Shown piece by piece: positions 53,863-61,805 of a stretch of DNA of 64,000 bases. The position numbers were made by a program, and so were the translations under genes. Position 1 is the first letter of the stretch; each line of letters starts with the position of its first letter. Below the pieces are notes generated by a model that was not told the DNA's origin, ran no database searches, and saw only the letters and a list, made by a program, of their open reading frames with translations. The stretch covers positions 2,976,001-3,040,000 of the forward strand of contig CBDAQU010000002.1 in NCBI GenBank assembly GCA_965199235.1, written 5' to 3'. The DNA is from BOG-908 sp965199235 (lineage in GTDB: Bacteria > Pseudomonadota > Alphaproteobacteria > Acetobacterales > Acetobacteraceae).

Positions 53863-56082
53863 TCATTCCGGCCGACGATCCTGGCAAAAGCCGTCACGGG
53901 CCGAGTTTGACGCAAACCAACGTTCCTCACCGCCGCGATACCACATCACCGATCGAAAGCCGAGAGAAACAAGCTGGCGTGCGCTATCAAATGACATGCG
54001 GCCGAACGGACCATCGCCCATCACAATCAGCGGGCTTTCGTAATCTACCCGTCCGTCGTGGGTTCGTTTTTCAAGGATGAAGTCGCGAGGATCTCGCCAG
54101 GGGTCGTCATCGCCGATCCAGGCCGCTGACTTGATGGTTGCGGCACCGCGGCCGAGGTCGATGACCTGAACGGGCGGTATTTGGCCCACCAGCTTGGCCA
54201 CCATGTCCGTGGTCACAACTTGTCCGCCCGGCAACGATGCAGGCGTGGGCGCAAAATCCTCTGTTACGCCGAGATTGTCAGGCGGAGCGCCCTCCACCGT
54301 CTCCGGCGCAAACTCCGGCATGCCAACCTTCCTCAATGCAGCCTCGTACACGGACACCGAGGGAAGTTGCGAAATAGAACGCGTAGCATAGCTCCCCATC
54401 CGCCATATGCTGCGGTTCGGCCAATTCTTCGAGTAGTTCTCATAGAGCTTGCGTGCCCGCTCCAAATCACCGAGTTCGGCGTAGGCAGCGATGGACCAGA
54501 AATTTGCCCATTCCTCCCAACCAAGACTGGGGGGAATCCGCTGCGAGATTTGCGATACCTGAGCCAATGCAAAGTTCAGCTCATCCAGCGCCCGCCTTGG
54601 TTGTCCCATGAACAGGTAACACATTCCGCGTTTTTCCAGGTAGCGTCCGGAACGGCCACGCGCGGGATCCATACGGTCGATCGCGTCCAACTGCGCCAGC
54701 ATGGCCTCAGGCTTTCCGAGGCGAAACTCGCAATCGCCCAGGCCCGCACGGGCGTTTATGTTACCAGAATCCATCTGGATGGCGGCCTTGAAACGGGACG
54801 CTGCAGCGGCGCAGTTCTGCTGCCCAGACAGAACGTCGCCATCTGCCGCGATCACCCTGGGATTGCGGGGCGATAGGGACAGCGCGTGTCCGACTGCATC
54901 TTTGGCGATTGCGAAATCGGCCGCCTCGTCGGGATCGTCGATCGTGATCATGACCATCAACGTGTCAGCAAGCAGCGCAAGCGCGTCACTGTAATCCGTG
55001 TCGATCGCGACGGATTTCTGCAGCAGCATCTTGGCAGCCCGCAGACCGGTCATCGACGTGTCTCGATCCAGAACGGAGCGCGCCTGCAGATAGAAGTCGA
55101 CGGCGTTCGGGCTGTCCGGCCGCTCCTTCACCGATCGCGCACTTTCGACGTCGACGAGCGTATAGTCCAGCGCGTTGGCGATGTGGCGCACAATCGTGAA
55201 CTGCGCGTCCCCGATCTTGTCGCGGCCCAAGTCGAACATATCGGCCCATAGATGTCCGTTGGTCGACGTGTCTATCAGCTGCGCGTTGATGTGGACGCCG
55301 GACGGGCCGTCGCTGAGGCTGCCCTCCATCAGATAGCGAACGTTCAGGTCGCGGCCGATGACGTTGGCCGGCACCGCCCGCCCTTTATAGGCATCGGCGG
55401 TTTCCCGCGCGATCACCACGCTGCCAGGAATGTGCGACAGGTCGGTGGTCAAGTCGTCGCTCACCGCGTCTGCCAGGTAGTCCTGTTTCGCGTCGCCGGT
55501 CAGGTTGCGGAACGGCATGACCACGATGGACAGGCGGGGCGGCTCCTTCGGACGAAGCCAGGTATTCAGCGGCGCGTAGCCCACCAGACACACGAGCAGC
55601 AGCAGGGCCGCCGCACCGGCCGCGCGCCAAGACCGGACACGGGGCGCCGGAAGCAGCGCATCTGCCGCCGGCGACACGGCGGGTATGCAGGGTGGCACGG
55701 CGTCTGCCACCGTGGCAGACGAACGCGCGACAGCCCGGTCGGCCTGCGACGCTTGGCTTAGTTGCACGTCGGCCACGAACCGATAGCCGCGCCCAGGCAC
55801 CGTCACGATCACCACGGGCTGCCCAGAGCGCTGCTCCATAGCGCGGCGCAGTGCAGATATCTGCACTGCCAGGTTGTTGTCTTCCACGATCGAGCCGCGC
55901 CAGACGGTCGACATGATCTCGTCTTTCGTCACGACGCGGTCACGATGCTCAATCAGCAATTGGAGCAGGTCGAACGCACGTGAGCTGATTGCGACCGGCT
56001 TGCCGGCGGCACTCAGTTCACGCCGCGCCAGGTCCAAACGGAAGCGGCCGAAGCAGTAGATCGTGGTCGCAGCAAGCGGCAT
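53863..56082 (-). CDS. winged-helix / TPR transmembrane regulator with rhodanese-like C-terminus
   Basis: A 739-residue CadC-type sensor. Residues ~8-103 are an OmpR-type winged helix (SSRAFDLLQLLIEHRDRVV, VPGRGYRFVA). One membrane helix at 153-170 follows, then the adenylate-cyclase-associated type domain (SIVVMPFRNLTGDAKQDYLA, VRYLMEGSL, NAQLIDTSTNGHLWAD) and TPRs to ~560. The last ~110 residues look like a rhodanese domain (VQVIDLGRG, SAAWIGD, LVSLGFRSVMWYRGGEERWF), but the active loop reads VMGDGPFGR with no Cys, so it is probably non-catalytic. ATG 56082 is used over TTG 56088. It probably senses an envelope signal; the target promoter is not evident. Confidence 0.86.
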   Translation of the reverse strand: MPLAATTIYCFGRFRLDLARRELSAAGKPVAISSRAFDLLQLLIEHRDRVVTKDEIMSTVWRGSIVEDNNLAVQISALRRAMEQRSGQPVVIVTVPGRGYRFVADVQLSQASQADRAVARSSATVADAVPPCIPAVSPAADALLPAPRVRSWRAAGAAALLLLVCLVGYAPLNTWLRPKEPPRLSIVVMPFRNLTGDAKQDYLADAVSDDLTTDLSHIPGSVVIARETADAYKGRAVPANVIGRDLNVRYLMEGSLSDGPSGVHINAQLIDTSTNGHLWADMFDLGRDKIGDAQFTIVRHIANALDYTLVDVESARSVKERPDSPNAVDFYLQARSVLDRDTSMTGLRAAKMLLQKSVAIDTDYSDALALLADTLMVMITIDDPDEAADFAIAKDAVGHALSLSPRNPRVIAADGDVLSGQQNCAAAASRFKAAIQMDSGNINARAGLGDCEFRLGKPEAMLAQLDAIDRMDPARGRSGRYLEKRGMCYLFMGQPRRALDELNFALAQVSQISQRIPPSLGWEEWANFWSIAAYAELGDLERARKLYENYSKNWPNRSIWRMGSYATRSISQLPSVSVYEAALRKVGMPEFAPETVEGAPPDNLGVTEDFAPTPASLPGGQVVTTDMVAKLVGQIPPVQVIDLGRGAATIKSAAWIGDDDPWRDPRDFILEKRTHDGRVDYESPLIVMGDGPFGRMSFDSARQLVSLGFRSVMWYRGGEERWFASNSARDGFCQDRRPE

Positions 56083-56392
56083 GCACAAACCTGATCCGAA
56101 GCGGCAGCGTATCTACGCTCAGATCTTTTTGCACGCTATAGCAATGTCACGCAGACCGGAGAGGTCGAAGTGACGAAATTACTCGACAAAACAGGAGCTA
56201 GACCGGTTTGGCGTCCGTCTCCACGCGGACACCCTGCGTAAACCGATCTAGAGACGAGTTCGCCGCGAACAGGTCGATGCGTTATCAAATAAGAACTCAG
56301 AATACCAAACGCAGTCATTCGCCATGGAACGCCGGCCGACATACGATGGTGATCGGTCGGGTAAAGCTGCGGCTATACGAGGGCCGGCGAAG
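56083..56392. other. intergenic region with family A repeat, copy 3
   Basis: Spacer between the sensor gene and the class II aldolase gene, both on the minus strand. A family A repeat fills 56136-56256; about 130 bp on either side show no gene. Confidence 0.55.
56136..56256 (-). repeat. dispersed two-hairpin intergenic repeat, family A copy 3
   Basis: In inverted orientation to copies 1 and 2. On the minus strand: CTAGATCGGTTTACGCAGGG, then GCCAAACCGGTCTAG, the linker CTCCTGTTTTGTC, and the right end CGGTCTGCGTGACATTGCTA. Paired changes in the stem (ATCGG against CCGGT with one mismatch) suggest some decay. Confidence 0.8.
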
Positions 56393-57142
56393 TCAGTTGC
56401 GATAGCCAGGGTCGATCCGGTCCAGCCGGCGCAGCATCGCCGGCCACAGCAGCCGGTTGGCAACCGTCTGCATTCCGGCCGCGGCACTCAGCTTGGCGTT
56501 CTTGTCGATCACCTCTGGATGCGTCGGGTAGTCATCAATTCCGAGGATGCGGGTGCGGACCTGCATGGTGCACGCGCGCTCCAGAAAATACATGCGCAGG
56601 AAGGCTTCGGGCACCGTGCGGCCCACCGCCAGCGTGCCGTGGTTTCGCAGCAGCATCAGGTTCTTGGTGCCTAAATCCTGCTGCAGCCGCGGACGCTCGT
56701 CGTGGTCCAGCGCCACGCCCTCGTAATCGTGATAGGCCAGGTCGTCGATCACCAGCTGCGCCGTCTGGTTCAGCGGCTTCAGTCCCTCGCGCGCCGTCGC
56801 CACCGCGGTGCCGTCCGGCGTGTGCACGTGGATGACGCAGCCGGCATCGTCGCGCACCTCGTGTATTGCGGAGTGAATGGTGAACCCGGCGGGATTGACC
56901 GTCGCGTCCGTGTCGCCCACCGAACGGCCGTCCAGCCCCACCTTCACCAGGCTGCTGGCGGTGATTTCATCAAAGGTGAAGCCATAGGGATTGATCAGGA
57001 AGTGGTGCTCCGGGCCCGGCACCCGTGCGGAAATGTGGGTGAAGATCAAATCGTCCCAGCCATGCAGCGCCACCAGACGATAGGCTGCGGCGAGGTCGCG
57101 GCGAATGGTCTGCTCGGCGGACAACTCGGTCACCTGGTTCAT
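56393..57142 (-). CDS. class II aldolase/adducin family protein
   Basis: A 249-residue protein of the fuculose-1-phosphate aldolase/adducin fold. Metal ligands are visible as HVHTPDG and the later RNHGTLAVG; IFTHISARVPGPEHHFLIN and NPAGFTIHSAIHE match the family. Such proteins act as aldolases, epimerases or decarboxylases on small sugar or hydroxy-acid phosphates; the real substrate is unknown. A good N-terminus at ATG 57142, with GGAGG upstream. It runs in the same direction as the mod operon, 100 bp after modC. Confidence 0.9.
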   Translation of the reverse strand: MNQVTELSAEQTIRRDLAAAYRLVALHGWDDLIFTHISARVPGPEHHFLINPYGFTFDEITASSLVKVGLDGRSVGDTDATVNPAGFTIHSAIHEVRDDAGCVIHVHTPDGTAVATAREGLKPLNQTAQLVIDDLAYHDYEGVALDHDERPRLQQDLGTKNLMLLRNHGTLAVGRTVPEAFLRMYFLERACTMQVRTRILGIDDYPTHPEVIDKNAKLSAAAGMQTVANRLLWPAMLRRLDRIDPGYRN

Positions 57143-57242
57143 CTTGGCCTCCTGGACTTGGCTTTTCGTCTGTGTCGAGTGCGCTGGCTCAGTCAGCTGA
57201 CGTGATGTCGGATGGCCGGCGGCAGCAGGCTCGGTCAGGCAC

Positions 57243-58301
57243 TCAGTCCTGGCCCAACTCTACCGACATTGACTTGATCAACGCCAGCACCGGCAGCCCG
57301 GCGCGCAGGCCGAGGCGTTCGGCCGCGTCCAGCGTGACGCGCGCCAGCAGCCTGCCGCCGCTCAGCCCCAGGCTGACCAGGGCGGCATGAGTCGCCGCGT
57401 CGCTTACCAAAGCCAGCACGGTCGCTGGCAGCACGTTGTTGACGCTGACAGCCCGCGGCGCCTCCAGGGCCAGGATAACCTCGCGCGCAGGCACCACAAG
57501 CCTTACGGGCGCGCCAGGCGACGCGGTCATCAAGGGCACGCGCACGATGTCGGCGCCGCACGCCATTTCGGTCAGCCGGCGCGCCGCATCGTGGCGGGCC
57601 ACCCGGCCGCGCAGCACGCCGAGCGCGTCCTCGCGCGCTGCCAGAGTGAGGTCCGCGCGCGCTGCGATCTCGCCCACAGGGCCGCACGCGCGCACCTGGC
57701 CACCCTCGATCAGCACCAGCGTGTCGCCCAGGCGAACCACCTCGTCCAGCGCGTGGCTGGCATAGAGGATCGGCAGGCGCAGCGTGGCGCGCAGCCGCGC
57801 CAAATAGGGCAGGATCTCGTTCCGCCTCGCCTGGTCGAGTGCCGAAAGCGGTTCGTCCATCAGAAGCAGGCGAGGCTGGCTCAGCAGGGCGCGGCCGATC
57901 GCCACGCGCTGCCGTTCGCCGCCCGAAAGCGTGTGCGGGCGCCGGTCGAGCAGGGCGGCCAGACCCAGCAGGTCCACCACGTCGTCGAACCCGGTGGTGC
58001 CGTCCGGGGCGCGGGCAAGCCCGTATCGCAGGTTCCCGCGCGCGGACAGATGCGGGAACAGACGGCCGTCCTGAAACACGTAGCCGACGCGCCGCCGCTC
58101 CGGCCGCAGCCCGTGCAGGCCCACGCCGTCCAGCTCGACACGGATCCGGTCGGCGCGCAGCAGCCCGGCAACCGCCTGCAACACGCTGGTCTTGCCGGCG
58201 CCGGACGGTCCGAACAGCGCCACCACGCCCGGCGTGGGCGCCTCGAAAGCGATGGACAGCGAGGATCGCGCATACCGGTGCTCCAGGCTGACCCGAAGCA
58301 T
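57243..58301 (-). CDS. modC: molybdate ABC transporter ATP-binding protein
   Basis: A 352-residue ABC ATPase: Walker A FGPSGAGKTS, Q-loop YVFQDGRLFPHLSARGNLRYG, signature LSGGERQRVAIGRALL, Walker B LLLMDEPLSALDQARR and H-loop YASHALDEV. The C-terminal ~65 residues form a TOBE/MOP molybdate-sensing domain (AVSVNNVLPATV, GGRLLARVTLDAAERLGLRAG). It energises molybdate import. ATG 58301 shares one base with the modB stop (TGATG). Confidence 0.95.
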   Translation of the reverse strand: MLRVSLEHRYARSSLSIAFEAPTPGVVALFGPSGAGKTSVLQAVAGLLRADRIRVELDGVGLHGLRPERRRVGYVFQDGRLFPHLSARGNLRYGLARAPDGTTGFDDVVDLLGLAALLDRRPHTLSGGERQRVAIGRALLSQPRLLLMDEPLSALDQARRNEILPYLARLRATLRLPILYASHALDEVVRLGDTLVLIEGGQVRACGPVGEIAARADLTLAAREDALGVLRGRVARHDAARRLTEMACGADIVRVPLMTASPGAPVRLVVPAREVILALEAPRAVSVNNVLPATVLALVSDAATHAALVSLGLSGGRLLARVTLDAAERLGLRAGLPVLALIKSMSVELGQD

Positions 58302-58984
58302 CAGGCGCGGCGCCGGGCGAGCAGCTCGGCCAGCCCCAGCCCGGCCAGAGCCAGCATCACCGACAGCGTGGCAAGCCGCGCCGCCAGCGCCTCGCCGTCC
58401 GGCGTTTCCAATGCCGCATAGATCGCCAGCGGCAGCGTCCGCGTCTGACCGGGGATGTTGGCCGCAAAGGTGATGACTGCCCCGAATTCGCCCAGCGAGG
58501 CGGTGTAGCCCAGCACGGCCGCGGTCAGGACCCCTGGGGCGGCCAGCGGCAGAGTGATGCTGACAAAACCGTCGAGCGGTCCGGCGCCCAGCGTGCGCGC
58601 CGCCTGTTCCAGCGCCGGGTCGATCGCGTCGAGCGACAGGCGCATCGCGCGCACCATCAGTGGAACCACCATCACGGCACAGGCGAGTGCTGCGCCCGCC
58701 TCGGTGAACACCAGCCGTATCCCGAGCACGCGCTGCAGCCAAGCACCGACCGGGCCGTTCACCCCGAACACCAGAAGAAGCAGCCAGCCGGTCACCACCG
58801 GCGGCAGGACCAGCGGCAGGTGAACCATCGCGTGCAGCAGGAAACGCCCGGGAAAACGCCAGCGAGACAGGGCTGTGGCGGCGAGCAGGGCCAAGGGCAG
58901 AGCGAGCGCCACGGCTCGGAAGGCGACGCCAAGGGTGAGCAGGACCGTCTCCCGCTCGCCGGCGGAGAGGTTCAGGTCAAAGAT
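58301..58984 (-). CDS. modB: molybdate ABC transporter permease with non-standard start
   Basis: A 227-residue ModB inner-membrane permease with five helices and the EAA loop (LEQAARTLGAGPLDGFVSIT). The expected N-terminus FDLNLSAGERETVLLTLGVA aligns with ModB, but the frame has no ATG, GTG or TTG there: upstream it reaches a TGA shared with the modA frame. The codon at the right place is ATC (58984-58982), with GAGGA four bases before it; CTG 58975 is an alternative. The first usual start, GTG 58912, would remove 24 residues leading into helix 1. Either ATC initiates or ATG has mutated or been misread. Confidence 0.85.
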   Translation of the reverse strand: MFDLNLSAGERETVLLTLGVAFRAVALALPLALLAATALSRWRFPGRFLLHAMVHLPLVLPPVVTGWLLLLVFGVNGPVGAWLQRVLGIRLVFTEAGAALACAVMVVPLMVRAMRLSLDAIDPALEQAARTLGAGPLDGFVSITLPLAAPGVLTAAVLGYTASLGEFGAVITFAANIPGQTRTLPLAIYAALETPDGEALAARLATLSVMLALAGLGLAELLARRRA

Positions 58985-59008
58985 CGGGTCCTCGCGCCTG
59001 GGCTGGCT

Positions 59009-59761
59009 TCACAGATTGGCGAACCCGTAATGGGTAAACACGTCCCGGCAGGGCTGGGTCGCAAGGAAAGCCAAAAAGGCGCGGGCCGTCTTGCCGTCGC
59101 CGGCCTTCACCACGCCTGCGGGATACAGGATCGGGTCGTGGCTGCTGGCCGGGAACGTGCCGGCGACGGCGAGTTTCGGGCTGACGCCGACGTCGGTGGC
59201 ATAAACGATGCCTGCCGGCGCCTCGCCCAGCTCCACCAGGCGCAGCGCCGAGCGGACCGAGTCCGCGGGCGCCAGGCGGGACCGCAGCGCGGGCCACAGG
59301 CCGAGAGCCTGCAGCGATTGCTGGGCGTAGATGCCGGCCGGCACGTAGGCGGGATCGCCCACCGCCAGGCGTCCGCTGGGCCCGAGCACGCCGTTGATGT
59401 CGATCCCGGCCGCGAGCTTCACCGCGTGCACGTGCACGGCAGGCTCGACCAGCACCAGGCTGTTGCCGACCAGGTTGCGGCGTGTGCCGGCAGCCAGCCC
59501 GCGATGCCTGGCCAGATCGTCCATCCATTTCTCGTCGGCTGAGAGGAACAGGTTGGCCGGCGCCCCGTGCTCGATCTGCTGGGCCAGGGTCGAGCTGGAG
59601 GCGAAGGAAAACACCGGCTCCGGGTGCCCCGAGGCGGCCCACAGCGCGCCGATGTCCTGCATCGCGTTGGTCAGGCTGGCGGCGGCGAACACCGTCAGCG
59701 GCGTCTCGGCCCTGGCAGCCCCCAACAGCAAGGGCAGCAGCAGGGTCAGCAACAGGCGCAT
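59009..59761 (-). CDS. modA: molybdate ABC transporter substrate-binding protein
   Basis: A 250-residue periplasmic binding protein. Signal peptide MRLLLTLLLPLLLGAARA, then VFAAASLTNAMQDIG with ligand Ser residues, FASSSTLAQQIEHGAPANLF, the VGNSLVLVEP hinge, and GIVYATDVGVSP. It captures molybdate (or tungstate) for ModBC. GGGAGGG precedes ATG 59761, which overlaps the stop of the upstream MFS gene by one base (TGATG). Confidence 0.95.
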   Translation of the reverse strand: MRLLLTLLLPLLLGAARAETPLTVFAAASLTNAMQDIGALWAASGHPEPVFSFASSSTLAQQIEHGAPANLFLSADEKWMDDLARHRGLAAGTRRNLVGNSLVLVEPAVHVHAVKLAAGIDINGVLGPSGRLAVGDPAYVPAGIYAQQSLQALGLWPALRSRLAPADSVRSALRLVELGEAPAGIVYATDVGVSPKLAVAGTFPASSHDPILYPAGVVKAGDGKTARAFLAFLATQPCRDVFTHYGFANL

Positions 59762-61212
59762 CAAACCCTCCCGATCTCGCCGGACATCTCTCGCCCGGCG
59801 CCGCGCGGCAGCAACAGGCAGGCAGGCACCGCCAGCGCCGATATCCCGGCCACCACCAGGAACGCCAGCGCGAAATCGCCCGTGGCAGGGCCCGAATGCA
59901 CGCCCGATCCCCGCGCTATCTGCAGTACGCCGGCGCCGATGGGAATGCCCACCGTCAACGATATCTGCTGCAGGGCGGCGTACAGCGTCGTCGCAGCGCT
60001 CATGCGGGCGGCCGGCACGTCGGCATAGGCGATGGCGTTGAACGCGGTGAACTGCAGCGAGCGCATCATCCCGCCCAGCAGCAGCACCGCGTAGAAGCCC
60101 GATAACGGCCAGCTCGGGCGGAACGCCGCGTAGGAGGCCAGCACGGCCGCCGCAGCCAGTCCGTTGACGGCAAGCGTGGTGCGAAACCCGAACCGGCGCA
60201 GAACCCACTGGGTCGCCGGCTTCATGCCGATCGCGCCCGCTGCACTGGCAAAGGTGATCATGCCGCTCTGCGCGGCACTGCGGCCGAAGCCCAGCTGCAG
60301 CATCATCGGCAGCAGGAACGGGATGGCGCCGATGCCGACCCGGAACAGCGACCCTGCGATCACCGAGACGGCGAAGGTTGGAAAGCGCATCAAGGTGAAA
60401 TCGAGCAACGGCCTGGCCTGCAGCCTCGCACGCCTGACATAGGCCAACGAGGCCACACCGCACAGCCCGCACAGGGCCAGCACTGCCCAGTCCGGCACCA
60501 GGCTGCGGCCGGCAAGCTCGAGCACTGCCATGAACCCGGCCAAGGCAAGACCGCTCAGCACCAGACCCGCCAGGTCGAACGGCCCAGGATCGGCCTCCCG
60601 CATGTCCGCGACGTAAAGGCTGACCAGGACGAACCCCAGCACGCCGATCGGCACGTTGATGTCGAAAATCCAGTTCCAGGAGAAATAGGTGACGATGAAC
60701 CCGCCCACCGGCGGCCCGATCACCGGGCCGACCAGCGCCGGCATCGTCACCCAGGCCATGGCACCGATCAGCCGCTCCTTCGGCACGGCGCGCAGCAGAA
60801 CCAGGCGCCCGACCGGCAGCATCATCGCCCCGCCTGCCCCCTGCACGATGCGCGCGGCAATGAGGAACCCTAGCGAATCGGCGCGTCCGCACAGCACCGA
60901 GCCGAGGGTGAACACGGCGATTGCGATGCGGAACACCTGGCGGGTGCCGAACCGGTCGGCCATCCAGCCGCTGGCCGGGATGAACACGGATATCGCGAAC
61001 AGGTAGGCGGTCAGCGCCACGTTCATGTGCACCGGATCGGCATGGAAGGCGCGTGCGATCGCCGGCAGCGCCGTGGAGATCACCGTGCCGTCCAGGTTCT
61101 GCATGAACAGCGCGCAGGCCACGATGACGGCGACCAGGCGCTGGCGGTGTGGTGTCAGGATCTCCGGCGCGGGCAGGGTGGCCTGCGCCTCGCCGACCCG
61201 CAGGTCGCTCAA
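59761..61212 (-). CDS. MFS transporter, DHA2-like
   Basis: A 483-residue major facilitator with about 13-14 membrane helices. Motifs: NLDGTVISTALPAIA (motif D1), GWMADRFGTRQVFRIA (motif A), RIVQGAGGAMMLPVGR (motif B) and GPVIGPPVGGFI (motif C), typical of EmrB/QacA-type drug or metabolite exporters. Start at TTG 61212, with no strong ribosome site. It lies 10 bp after cynS and overlaps modA, so all five genes cynS-MFS-modABC look like one operon. The substrate could be cyanate, a metal complex or an unrelated compound. Confidence 0.88.
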   Translation of the reverse strand: MSDLRVGEAQATLPAPEILTPHRQRLVAVIVACALFMQNLDGTVISTALPAIARAFHADPVHMNVALTAYLFAISVFIPASGWMADRFGTRQVFRIAIAVFTLGSVLCGRADSLGFLIAARIVQGAGGAMMLPVGRLVLLRAVPKERLIGAMAWVTMPALVGPVIGPPVGGFIVTYFSWNWIFDINVPIGVLGFVLVSLYVADMREADPGPFDLAGLVLSGLALAGFMAVLELAGRSLVPDWAVLALCGLCGVASLAYVRRARLQARPLLDFTLMRFPTFAVSVIAGSLFRVGIGAIPFLLPMMLQLGFGRSAAQSGMITFASAAGAIGMKPATQWVLRRFGFRTTLAVNGLAAAAVLASYAAFRPSWPLSGFYAVLLLGGMMRSLQFTAFNAIAYADVPAARMSAATTLYAALQQISLTVGIPIGAGVLQIARGSGVHSGPATGDFALAFLVVAGISALAVPACLLLPRGAGREMSGEIGRV

Positions 61213-61222
61213 CGAGGATCGC

Positions 61223-61669
61223 TCAATACGTCTTGTAGGGCAGGAACTTGCCGCTCATGGTGATCGCCACGCGGTCGCCGGCCGGGTCCGGTTCACGTGC
61301 CAGGTCCATGCGGAAGTCGATGGCGCTCATGATGCCGTCGCCGAACTCCTCGTGGATCAGCGCCTTGAACGTGGTGCCATAGACGCTGACCAGCTCGTAG
61401 AAGCGATAGACCAGAGGGTCGGTCGGCACGTCGGTGGGCAGCGAGCCGCGATAGGGCGGCTCCTGCAGCAGCTTGATCTCGAAACCGCTCAGGCCGAGGT
61501 GCTGGCCGATCGCCTGGGCCGCGGCCTCCGGCAGGCTCATCTGGCCGAACAGGGCGGCGGTGACGTATTCCTTCGAAAGCGTCGGCGCCAGCGCGGCCAG
61601 CTCCGACCATTTGAGCCCGCGCTCGAGCTTGATCCGTGCGATCTTCTCGGTGAGTTCGTGGCGAATGAT
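61223..61669 (-). CDS. cynS: cyanate hydratase with non-standard start
   Basis: A 148-residue cyanase, normal length. The N-terminal helical domain reads IARIKLERGLKWSELAALAP and KEYVTAALFGQMSLPEAAA. The catalytic domain has PTDPLVYRFYELVSVYGTT with the key Arg and Glu, HEEFGDGIMSAIDF with the key Ser, and the end GKFLPYKTY. It turns cyanate and bicarbonate into CO2 and ammonia. As with modB, no ATG, GTG or TTG stands at the expected start: AGGAG is followed after five bases by ATC (61669-61667) then ATT CGC CAC GAA. The first standard start (61540) would delete 43 residues. Confidence 0.86.
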   Translation of the reverse strand: MIRHELTEKIARIKLERGLKWSELAALAPTLSKEYVTAALFGQMSLPEAAAQAIGQHLGLSGFEIKLLQEPPYRGSLPTDVPTDPLVYRFYELVSVYGTTFKALIHEEFGDGIMSAIDFRMDLAREPDPAGDRVAITMSGKFLPYKTY

Positions 61670-61805
61670 GTACGCTCCTGCGCAACCGGTGAGTGGCGCA
61701 AACTAGGCCGGACGGCGCGGGCAATCCAGCGTCATCGGGCGCGCTTGCTTGGGGCCAACCCTACCGTCATAGAAGCCGCTCCCCCGAGATCTCCGGAGCC
61801 GACCC

